37,319 nucleotides of DNA from Mycobacterium sp. 1245805.9 (GTDB taxonomy: Bacteria > Actinomycetota > Actinomycetes > Mycobacteriales > Mycobacteriaceae), in NCBI RefSeq assembly GCF_001672915.1, contig NZ_LZKR01000148.1, positions 1 through 37,319 on the forward strand, written 5' to 3'. Both the position numbers and the translations under genes were made by a program. Below the pieces are notes generated by a model. That model worked only from the letters and a program-made list of their open reading frames with translations, did no database searches and was not told the origin of the DNA. Positions 10,043 through 16,706 of this stretch are shown piece after piece (the first letter of the stretch is position 1; every line of letters begins with the position of its first letter).

Positions 10043-10916
10043 ACTTGTCGGGGTTAGCGATATCCCATAGGGCGCAGACCTTTCCGTCGCGCACCGTCAG
10101 CGCCAGGATCCGCGGCCGCATCTCCCAGTGCGCCTCGTCGCCGGGGCTGCCCGCCGTGTAGGCACCCAGCTCACCGTTCACCAGACCCAGCTGATTCGCC
10201 GTGAAAAACGCGTCGCCGTAGCGGCGGGCCAGGCCGAAGATGAACCGGGCCACCTTGTCCGCCCCGACGATGACGTGAACCGCCGTGGGCGCCTTGCCAT
10301 TTGAATCGCCGGTGAACGTCACGTCCGGGTGCAGCAGCGACACCACGGTCTGCAGGTCGCCGGCCGCGATGGCGGCCATCAGCCGCCCGACCACCTCGTT
10401 GTGCGAGGGATCGGGCTCGGGCGGTGGTTCGGCGGTGACGGCCTTGCGGGCCCGCGACGCCAGCTGCCGCGCGGCGGCCTCGCTGACGCCCAGCACCTCG
10501 GCCACTTCCGCGAAGGGCACGCCGAACCCGTCGTGCAGCACGAACGCGACCCGCTGATCGGGCGACAGGCGCTCCAGCACGACCATCGCGGCGAACCGGG
10601 CGTCCTCGCCGGCCACCACCGCCGACAGCGGGTCCGCCCCGTCAAAGCCGGTGACCACCGGCTCGGGCAGCCAGTGGCCGGTGTAAGTCTCGCGGCGGTG
10701 CGCGGCCGACCGCAACCGGTCCAGGCCGAGCCGGCTCACCACGGTGGTCAGCCAGGCCCGCAGGTCATTGATCTCCCGGTCGTGCCCGTCCCAGCGCAGC
10801 CAGGCGTCCTGGACGATGTCCTCGGCGTCGGCCACCGTGCCGGTCAGCCGGTAGGCGACGGACATGAGATGCGGTCGCAGCGCCTCGAACTCGCCAACCT
10901 GCTGCGCCGCGGTCAT
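9999..10916 (-). CDS. sigJ: ECF41-type sigma factor SigJ
   Basis: RNA polymerase sigma factor, 305 residues, following Mtb SigJ (Rv3328c) along nearly its whole length, from memory. Regions in order: sigma-2 (about 10-75, with VADAEDIVQDAWLRW), the linker motif WLPEP (82-86), sigma-4 (about 110-160) and a SnoaL-like C-terminal domain (about 175-290) ending with NPDKF (288-292). WLPEP and an NPDK-type motif mark the ECF41 group, where the C-terminal domain controls activity in place of a separate anti-sigma factor. None is encoded here. ATG 10916 sits about 6 bases after TAGCCT on the minus strand, so the mRNA is probably leaderless. Confidence 0.95.
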   Translation of the reverse strand: MTAAQQVGEFEALRPHLMSVAYRLTGTVADAEDIVQDAWLRWDGHDREINDLRAWLTTVVSRLGLDRLRSAAHRRETYTGHWLPEPVVTGFDGADPLSAVVAGEDARFAAMVVLERLSPDQRVAFVLHDGFGVPFAEVAEVLGVSEAAARQLASRARKAVTAEPPPEPDPSHNEVVGRLMAAIAAGDLQTVVSLLHPDVTFTGDSNGKAPTAVHVIVGADKVARFIFGLARRYGDAFFTANQLGLVNGELGAYTAGSPGDEAHWEMRPRILALTVRDGKVCALWDIANPDKFTGSPLRQLTQSTR

Positions 10917-10922
10917 ATCGCG

Positions 10923-10932
10923 AGGCTACGCT
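10923..10932. promoter_or_regulatory. back-to-back -10 elements for sigJ and the aminotransferase
   Basis: Only 26 bases separate the two divergent starts. On the plus strand TACGCT (10927-10932) ends 10 bases before ATG 10943. On the minus strand TAGCCT (10928-10923) ends 6 bases before ATG 10916. The hexamers overlap by two bases, so the two promoters should exclude each other, and both messages would be leaderless or nearly so. Confidence 0.45.
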
Positions 10933-10942
10933 CGCGGACAAG

Positions 10943-12274
10943 ATGACTGACAACCTGTGGCTGCACTTCGCCCGGCACGGCGAGGGCATCGCGCCGCCGG
11001 TCATCACCCGCGGCGAGGGCGTCACGATCTTCGACGACCGCGGCAGCGGCTACCTCGACGCGCTGTCCGGGCTGTTCACCGTCCAGGTCGGCCACGGGCG
11101 CGCCGAACTCGCCGAGGTCGCCGCCCGGCAGGCGAGCACGCTGGCGTACTTCCCGCTGTGGGGCTACGCGACGCCGCCCGCGATCGAGCTCGCCGAGCGC
11201 CTGGCGCGCTACGCCCCGGGCGACCTGAATCGGGTCTTCTTCACCACCGGCGGCACCGAGGCCGTCGAGACCGCGTGGAAGGTGGCCAAACAGTACTTCA
11301 AGCTCACCGGCAAACCCGGTAAGCACAAGGTGATTTCGCGGGCGGTCGCCTACCACGGCACCGCCCAGGGCGCGCTGGCGATCACCGGCTTGCCGAAGTA
11401 CAAAGCGCCGTTCGAACCGGTGACGCCCGGCGGCTTCCGGGTGCCCAACACCAACTTCTACCGCGCGCCCGAGCCATTCGCCAACGACCCCAAGGGATTT
11501 GGTCTATGGGCCGCCGACCGGATCGCCGAGGCGATCGAGTTCGAGGGACCCCAGACCGTCGCGGCGGTGTTCCTCGAGCCGGTGCAGAACGCGGGCGGCT
11601 CGATCCCGCCTCCCCCAGGCTATTTCGAGCGGGTGCGCGAGATCTGCGACGAATACGACGTGCTGCTGGTCTCCGACGAGGTGATTTGCGCCTTCGGCCG
11701 CATCGGGTCGATGTTCGCCTGTGACGACCTCGGCTACCTGCCCGACATGATCACCTGCGCCAAGGGGCTGACGTCGGGCTACTCACCGCTCGGCGCGATG
11801 ATCGCCAGCGAGCGGTTGTTCGAGCCGTTCAACGACGCCAAAACCATGTTCCCGCACGGCTATACGTTCGGCGGCCACCCGGTGTCGGCCGCGGTGGGGC
11901 TGGCCAACCTCGACATCTTCGAGCGCGAGGGCCTCAACGACCGCGTCAAACACAACGCGGCGAGCTTCCGCGCCACGCTGGAGAAGCTCTACGACCTGCC
12001 CATCGTCGGCGACGTGCGCGGCGAGGGGTATTTCTACAGCGTCGAACTGGTCAAGGACAAGGCGACCAAGCAGACCTTCACCGACGACGAACGCGGGGCG
12101 CTGCTGCCCCGAGTGTCCGCCGCGCTGTTCGAGGCCGGGATGTACTGCCGCACCGACGACCGCGGCGATTCGGTCATTGTGCTGGCGCCGCCGCTGATCA
12201 GCGGCCAACCCGAGTTCGACACCATCGAGGCCACCCTGCGCGGCGTGCTCAGCGAGGAGTCGGGCCGGCTGTAG
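10943..12274 (+). CDS. class III PLP-dependent aminotransferase (Rv3329-like)
   Basis: A 443-residue omega-type aminotransferase. Cofactor residues: Asp245 in LLVSDEVICAFGR, and Lys274 in CAKGLTSGYSPLGA as the Schiff-base lysine. The phosphate-binding GGTEAVETAWK lies at 103-113. YHGTAQGALAITG is a class III feature. The likely reaction moves an amino group between an omega-amino substrate and pyruvate or 2-oxoglutarate. The true substrate is not deducible from sequence. It is divergent from sigJ, as Rv3329 is in Mtb, where dacB1 follows directly. Here about 9 kb intervene. Confidence 0.9.
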   Translation: MTDNLWLHFARHGEGIAPPVITRGEGVTIFDDRGSGYLDALSGLFTVQVGHGRAELAEVAARQASTLAYFPLWGYATPPAIELAERLARYAPGDLNRVFFTTGGTEAVETAWKVAKQYFKLTGKPGKHKVISRAVAYHGTAQGALAITGLPKYKAPFEPVTPGGFRVPNTNFYRAPEPFANDPKGFGLWAADRIAEAIEFEGPQTVAAVFLEPVQNAGGSIPPPPGYFERVREICDEYDVLLVSDEVICAFGRIGSMFACDDLGYLPDMITCAKGLTSGYSPLGAMIASERLFEPFNDAKTMFPHGYTFGGHPVSAAVGLANLDIFEREGLNDRVKHNAASFRATLEKLYDLPIVGDVRGEGYFYSVELVKDKATKQTFTDDERGALLPRVSAALFEAGMYCRTDDRGDSVIVLAPPLISGQPEFDTIEATLRGVLSEESGRL

Positions 12275-12547
12275 CGAGGACCCGCTTGACCTCGTAGGCG
12301 GCCAGCAGCACCTCGCGGGAATGCGCCGTGCTCGGGTCGCTGGCCAGCCGGGTCTGTGCGTTGCACAGCCAGGTCAGCGCGGACTTCAAATCGGCGCCCT
12401 CCGCGCTGTCGCGATGCGACTTCAGCTCTTCCAGGATGCGCTCGTGCCCGGAACTGCGAACCTGGGTGCCCTTCTCGACCTGCTTGAGCAGCTGCTCCAG
12501 CGATCGCGGGCCGTCACCGTCGCGCCGCCATCTCGACAGAAATCCAT
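12249..12547 (-). pseudogene. small broken gene or fragment at the island's left edge
   Basis: The minus strand from about 12539 to the TGA at 12251-12249 reads like a real protein with heptad-like helices: LEQLLKQVEKGTQV, then ERILEELKSHRDS, LKSALTWLCNAQTRL and REVLLAAYEVKRVL. No ATG or GTG opens this frame before that region. ATG 12547 is one base out of phase. Restoring one base in the TTT run (12542-12540) would give a protein of about 98 residues beginning MDFLSRWRRDGDG. So it is a frameshifted small gene, a 5'-truncated remnant, or a gene using an unusual start. I do not recognise the family. It overlaps the aminotransferase 3' end in antisense by 26 bases. Confidence 0.45.
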
Positions 12548-12661
12548 TGTTTGGAATGGCAAGCCCTTCGCCGGGGATTGGTCGTCGTGCTCTTCGACAT
12601 GCCAGCGTAGATGCAGGTCGGACGCACGGTCGCTGCAGGTGGTCAAACCCGCATGCGCGGA

Positions 12662-12689
12662 GGAAACTTTCTGCATCGACCGCGGTGTC
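12662..12689 (+). promoter_or_regulatory. island-type ECF promoter A, upstream of the C39/LysM gene
   Basis: GGAAACTT (12662-12669) and GGTGTC (12684-12689), with 17 bases between GGAAAC and GTGTC. It is the first of four matching elements in the island. Transcription would start near 12697, leaving a leader of about 48 bases with a good ribosome site before ATG 12745. Confidence 0.6.
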
Positions 12690-12744
12690 GAAGTGGATGA
12701 ATCACCGGCGGCGACGCCGGACGACCACGGACCGAGGAGCCACC

Positions 12745-13629
12745 ATGACCGACGGCACTGAGCACACGTTCGGCGCGCCGGACTTCACTCACCACACCAC
12801 GCACCACTTCGACCACTTCGGCGACGACTCGGCCGCGTTTGCCGGCCACCTGGCCGACCCCTCGGCCCTCGCCGGGGCCGACATCGTGCACGGGTCGCCG
12901 GCGGCGGCGGAGCACGATTGGTTCTTCCAGCACGGCAACACCTGCGTGCCGGCCTCGGTCACCCAGGTGATCGCGCAGTTCACCGGGCACCCGATCCCCA
13001 GCGAGGACACCGTGCTGGCCGAGATGACTCAGCTCGGAATACAGGGGGATATGGGTCCGGACGGCATGCCCTTCACGGACGCGGTCAAGTTGCTGGCCGG
13101 TTTCGGTATCCCCAGCCACATGGAGGAGCACGCGACGATCCATCAGCTGGAGAACCACCTGGATCACGGCCGGAGCGTCATCGTGGCGGTCAATGCGGAT
13201 CCGATCTGGAACCACGGGCACGACGACCCGGGCAACCAGATGGGCCACGCCGTGTTGATCACCGCAATCGACGAGACGACCGGCATGGTGACGCTGTCCG
13301 ACACCGGCAATCCGGACGGCAACGAGGAGCAGGTGCCGCTGAGTGTCTTCGAGCACGCGTGGGACGAGCATGGCGGCCGGATGGTGGTCACCGACAACCC
13401 CACCCCGCAACACCCCGGCGTGGTGCTGATGCCGATCACGGTCGAAGGCCCGGCCCACACCGCCACTCCCGGCTCACACAGCTACACGGTGCAACGTGGC
13501 GACACCCTGTGGGACATCGCCGAGCGGGTTTACGGCGACGGCTCCAAATACCCGCTGATAGCCGCGGCCAGTGGCATCACCAACCCGAATATGATCACTC
13601 CCGGCGAAACCCTCACCATCCCGCATTAG
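12745..13629 (+). CDS. C39-like cysteine peptidase domain with C-terminal LysM
   Basis: 294 residues. A papain-fold C39-type region spans about 55-230. Gln62 and Cys67 in FFQHGNTCVPAS look like the oxyanion and nucleophile residues, His168 in MGHAVLITAID the general base, and Asp186 in LSDTGNP the third member. A LysM peptidoglycan-binding module occupies about 246-293 (YTVQRGDTLWDIAERVYG). The N-terminus (1-50) is acidic and His-rich (THHTTHHFDHFGD at 15-27) and has no signal peptide or membrane helix, odd for a wall-binding module. Ribosome site GAGGAG (12734-12739). It is followed 31 bases later by the Hsp70-like gene, so probably one operon. Role unknown; cleavage of a peptide or bacteriocin-like leader is only a family possibility. 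Confidence 0.8.
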   Translation: MTDGTEHTFGAPDFTHHTTHHFDHFGDDSAAFAGHLADPSALAGADIVHGSPAAAEHDWFFQHGNTCVPASVTQVIAQFTGHPIPSEDTVLAEMTQLGIQGDMGPDGMPFTDAVKLLAGFGIPSHMEEHATIHQLENHLDHGRSVIVAVNADPIWNHGHDDPGNQMGHAVLITAIDETTGMVTLSDTGNPDGNEEQVPLSVFEHAWDEHGGRMVVTDNPTPQHPGVVLMPITVEGPAHTATPGSHSYTVQRGDTLWDIAERVYGDGSKYPLIAAASGITNPNMITPGETLTIPH

Positions 13630-13660
13630 CCTGCGGTTCGCTCGATCTCGAGGAGGCTCG

Positions 13661-15568
13661 GTGGCGAACGGCGATCACGACTGGGTGGTGGCGCTGGACT
13701 TCGGCACCACCGCGACCGCGGCGGCGGTCGGGGTCGTCGGCGGCCCAGTTAGCGAATTGCGCTTGCCCGACTCGTCATCGACGATGCCGTCGTCGGTATT
13801 CGCCGACGACGACGGCCGGCTGGTGGTCGGCGTCGAGGCCGACAACGAAGCCGAATCACGTTTGGACGCTTATGAACCCACGCCCAAACGTAAGGCCGGC
13901 CATAGCCGGGTGCGGCTGGGTGACAACGATTACGCGCCGGCCGAATTGATCGGCGCCGTCATGGCTCCGGTGCTCGGCGAGGCGGTACTGCAGCACAACA
14001 ACGCCGTTCCCCGCACCGTGGTGTTGACCCACCCGGTGAGCTGGCGCGGCTCCCGGCGCCGGGTGCTCACCGAGGCCCTGCAGCACGCCGCGGAGCGCGT
14101 GGGCCTCAGCGAGCTGCCCGACCCGGTGTTCGTCACCGAGCCCGTCGCCGCCGCGCGCTGGTACGCCAAGGCCGAGCCCCCCACGAAGGGCGCCTATTTC
14201 GCCGTCTACGACCTGGGCGGCGGCACGTTCGACACCACCGTGCTACGCGCCACCGGTGAGGGCTTCGAGGTGGTCGGATCCGGGGGGATCGACCAACTGG
14301 GCGGCTTCGACTTCGATCAGCTGCTGTTCGACTACCTGGGCAGCCAGTACATCAGCAAAGCCGACCCCGGGCTGTGGGCGGCACTATCGAACCCCGCCCA
14401 ACCCGACCCCGACATCGCATACCGCCGCCGCCGGCTACAGGCCCGGGTGCACCTGCTCAAGGAGGGCCTGAGCAACGCCGTCGACAAACGCGTGCCCCTG
14501 CCCGGCGTGGCGGATCCCGTCGTGGTCACCCGCGGCGACTACGAGGCCCTGATCCGCCAGCGCATCGAAGACACCGTCACCGAACTCGAAGACACCATCG
14601 CCGAAGCCGGGCTGGCGCCCGATCAGATCACCGCCATCTATCGGATCGGCGGGGCCGCCCGCACCCCCCTGGTCGGCGCCGTGATGGAGCGGCTGCGACT
14701 GCCCGTCAAGACCACCGATCACCCCAAACTCGTTGTCGCCCAAGGCGCGGCCATCTGCGCACCTCAACCGTCAGAACCACCACCGATCCCACCGGTGGAC
14801 CCGGTTGTGGAACGGTCAAAACAATTGTGGCACAACGCAGAACAACAACTGCGCAGTCGCGACATTACGGGCGCTCGGGCGAGCTACCAGCAGATCATTG
14901 CTCTCGACAACCCCGACTGGGCGCCCCGCGCACGCGCCGCGCTGGGCCGCCTCGAGTCGCCGCCGGCACCCCAGCCGCCGGTGGAAGATGAGCCAGCGAA
15001 GCCTGAGCCGATTTCCGGCACCATGAACACCCTGCTGGATACCGGCGGAAATACCGCCACCACCAAACCAATCACCGACAAGCCGGCGAAGGGGTACATA
15101 ACCGCGCCGCCGGTATCGAAACGCCGGCGTCGCATCGCCTTCGCGTTCGACGTGCTTCCGATGCTGCTCTGCTACGGCGCGGCGGCGTGGATCGCAGTCA
15201 ACACGCGTGCGAGTAACCAGATAGCACATTGCAGTAACGGCTACGTCTACAACTGCAAGCCCTATTACCTCTATTACAGCCGCTACAACTCCTGGAGCAC
15301 AGGAGGGAGGGTCGCCGTCGCCGTCGCGGCGCTGGTCGTGCTGATATATGTCATCTGGAACTGGCTGTACCGGCGGGGTAAGACGGGCGCCACGATCGGT
15401 CAATCGATGTTGCGCTTCAAAGTGCTCAGAGCGGCAACACAACAGCCTCCCGGGTTTGGCATCACCCGTTTCCTCAAGGTCGTTGTAGCGGCGCTATTGG
15501 TGGCTGTTGTGACGGACCTGGGTGTCGACCTGATTGTCAGCTTGATTATCCACGGATTCGACAGTTAG
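13661..15568 (+). CDS. Hsp70-type ATPase fused to a membrane RDD domain
   Basis: 635 residues. An actin-fold Hsp70 nucleotide-binding domain covers about 8-368: phosphate-1 VVALDFGTTATAAAV (9-23), phosphate-2 YDLGGGTFDTTVL (183-195) and adenosine loop IYRIGGAARTPLVG (326-339). There is no peptide-binding beta domain. Instead come a TPR-like helical hairpin (383-430), a Pro/Glu/Thr-rich linker (431-487) and a membrane RDD domain (488-632) starting RRRRIAFAFDVLP, with helices near 495-512, 549-568 and 604-630 and the typical GATIGQSMLRFKVLR loop. GTG 13661 has a perfect AGGAGG (13651-13656). It lies behind the C39/LysM gene and converges with the His-rich gene (4-base gap). The GrpE-like gene of the neighbouring operon is the natural exchange-factor partner. 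Function inferred, not known. Confidence 0.85.
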   Translation: MANGDHDWVVALDFGTTATAAAVGVVGGPVSELRLPDSSSTMPSSVFADDDGRLVVGVEADNEAESRLDAYEPTPKRKAGHSRVRLGDNDYAPAELIGAVMAPVLGEAVLQHNNAVPRTVVLTHPVSWRGSRRRVLTEALQHAAERVGLSELPDPVFVTEPVAAARWYAKAEPPTKGAYFAVYDLGGGTFDTTVLRATGEGFEVVGSGGIDQLGGFDFDQLLFDYLGSQYISKADPGLWAALSNPAQPDPDIAYRRRRLQARVHLLKEGLSNAVDKRVPLPGVADPVVVTRGDYEALIRQRIEDTVTELEDTIAEAGLAPDQITAIYRIGGAARTPLVGAVMERLRLPVKTTDHPKLVVAQGAAICAPQPSEPPPIPPVDPVVERSKQLWHNAEQQLRSRDITGARASYQQIIALDNPDWAPRARAALGRLESPPAPQPPVEDEPAKPEPISGTMNTLLDTGGNTATTKPITDKPAKGYITAPPVSKRRRRIAFAFDVLPMLLCYGAAAWIAVNTRASNQIAHCSNGYVYNCKPYYLYYSRYNSWSTGGRVAVAVAALVVLIYVIWNWLYRRGKTGATIGQSMLRFKVLRAATQQPPGFGITRFLKVVVAALLVAVVTDLGVDLIVSLIIHGFDS

Positions 15569-15572
15569 CGGT

Positions 15573-15953
15573 TCAGCCGGGCCCGAAATCGTGGTGGCCG
15601 TATTCGCCGTGATCGGTGTGATCGTGGCCCTGGTCGTGATGGATGTCGTGGTGGTCGAAATGGTCGCCGTGCGGGCCATCACCGCGGTGCGCGTCGAAAT
15701 CGGCGCTGTCGTCGGATATTTCGAGCTGACCGTCGTCCCTGGCCACCTCGTCCGGCGTGGGTGGCTTTCCGTCGGGCCACGCCAGTTCCACGGCGCGCGC
15801 GATTTCGGCGGCGACCTCCGGGGGCAACTCCGCTCCGGGGCCACCGGAGTCGGGAATGTCGTTGAACAACTGCCGCAGCTCGTGGTCGAGCAGCGCTGCG
15901 TCCGGATCCGTTTCGGGATCGCCGTAATTGGCGAACTCGTCATAGCCACTCAT
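15573..15953 (-). CDS. acidic His-rich protein coupled to the ECF sigma factor (candidate regulator)
   Basis: 126 residues, very acidic, no membrane helix or signal peptide. Residues 20-60 could form helices (LLDHELRQLF, PPEVAAEIARAVELAW). Residues 89-121 are a His/Asp tract containing GDHFDHHDIHHD and GEYGHHDFG, apt to bind a divalent metal. ATG 15953 overlaps the sigma-factor stop as ATGA, so the two are translated together. That is the usual arrangement of a sigma factor with its anti-sigma factor. A cytoplasmic, metal-responsive anti-sigma role is a hypothesis; no zinc anti-sigma motif (HxxxCxxC) is present. The His tract resembles the N-terminus of the C39/LysM protein. Confidence 0.65.
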   Translation of the reverse strand: MSGYDEFANYGDPETDPDAALLDHELRQLFNDIPDSGGPGAELPPEVAAEIARAVELAWPDGKPPTPDEVARDDGQLEISDDSADFDAHRGDGPHGDHFDHHDIHHDQGHDHTDHGEYGHHDFGPG

Positions 15954-16558
15954 TCGCGGGTCCCACCCTCTCCACTCAGCCCCTTGGACACCGGGGGCGC
16001 GCCGCCAGGTTCCCCGAGTAGCTGCTTGAGTTCCTCCTTGCCCCGACGCAGCCGGCTCCTCACGGTGTTGAGCTCGACCCCGAGGACATCGGAGATGTCG
16101 CTGTAGCTCATGTCGCACATGAACCACAGCACCAGGGCGTCCCGGAACACGGGATTCACCGCGGCAAGCGCGGACTCCACGTCGAGGCGCTCGGCGATCC
16201 GATCGTGTGCGGCCAGCGCCGGGAGGCTTTCGTCGTCAATGGGCACGGTGGCCCGACGCGCGTGAGAGCGGATCTCGTTCAGACATATGTTCCGGGTGAT
16301 CGCATGGAGCCAGGTGCGAAATGACGCGCGGCCATCGAAGGTGGCGATGCGACGGGCGGCCTGAAACAGCGCGTCCTGACGAGCATCCTCGGCGCGGTAT
16401 GGGTCGTCCAGCATGCGCCGGCACAACGCGGTCACATAGTTGAAGTGCCGGCCCAGCAGCCGGTTCATCGCCGCCGCGTCTCCGGCCTGAGCGGCCGCAA
16501 CCAACACCGAGTCGTCAACTTCGCCAACCGCGTCCGCGACCGTCGTCGTATCATCCAT
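15950..16558 (-). CDS. ECF RNA polymerase sigma factor
   Basis: 202 residues. Sigma region 2 at about 31-98 includes AEDARQDALFQAARR, followed by FDGRASFRTWLHAITRN. Sigma region 4 at about 128-182 has the helix-turn-helix YSDISDVLGVELNTVRSRLRRG. A Gly/Ser-rich tail follows. ATG 16558 has a strong ribosome site (GGGAGG on the minus strand), so the longer upstream frame is not used. It cannot be assigned to a named Mtb sigma factor with confidence. It is divergent from the GTPase operon and central to the island. The four repeated GGNAACTT/GTGTC promoters around it suggest it controls the island. Its own promoter looks housekeeping-like (TATTCT). Confidence 0.9.
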   Translation of the reverse strand: MDDTTTVADAVGEVDDSVLVAAAQAGDAAAMNRLLGRHFNYVTALCRRMLDDPYRAEDARQDALFQAARRIATFDGRASFRTWLHAITRNICLNEIRSHARRATVPIDDESLPALAAHDRIAERLDVESALAAVNPVFRDALVLWFMCDMSYSDISDVLGVELNTVRSRLRRGKEELKQLLGEPGGAPPVSKGLSGEGGTRE

Positions 16559-16624
16559 TCGTGCCTCCCAGCGCGGCAGACCAGCAGGTAGCGGACGCTT
16601 TTGCGAGGGCCACTGCCGGGTCTG

Positions 16625-16630
16625 AGAATA
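16625..16630 (-). promoter_or_regulatory. -10 element of the ECF sigma gene
   Basis: On the minus strand TATTCT (16630-16625) is a close match to the mycobacterial housekeeping -10. The resulting leader would be about 60 bases before ATG 16558. No clear -35 and no copy of the GGNAACTT motif points this way, so the sigma gene may be expressed constitutively while the other units are induced. Confidence 0.4.
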
Positions 16631-16642
16631 CCGCCGTGCGCC

Positions 16643-16669
16643 GGGAACTTCGGCCGGATGGCCGGTGTC
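16643..16669 (+). promoter_or_regulatory. island-type ECF promoter B, upstream of the GTPase-GrpE-GTPase operon
   Basis: GGGAACTT (16643-16650) and GGTGTC (16664-16669), 16 bases between GGGAAC and GTGTC. The 11-mer GCCGGGAACTT (16640-16650) recurs exactly at promoter C. Transcription would begin near 16676. This rules out GTG 16665 as a start for this message and supports ATG 16707. Confidence 0.6.
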
Positions 16670-16706
16670 CAAGAATGATGTGGGACCAACCGGGTGCGGC
16701 GCCGTC

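Noticed and set aside
16665..16706. Upstream GTG start extending the first dynamin-like GTPase by 14 residues
   Set aside because: The GTG lies inside the predicted -10 box of promoter B, so it would not be in the message. The residues it adds have no family match and there is no ribosome site.
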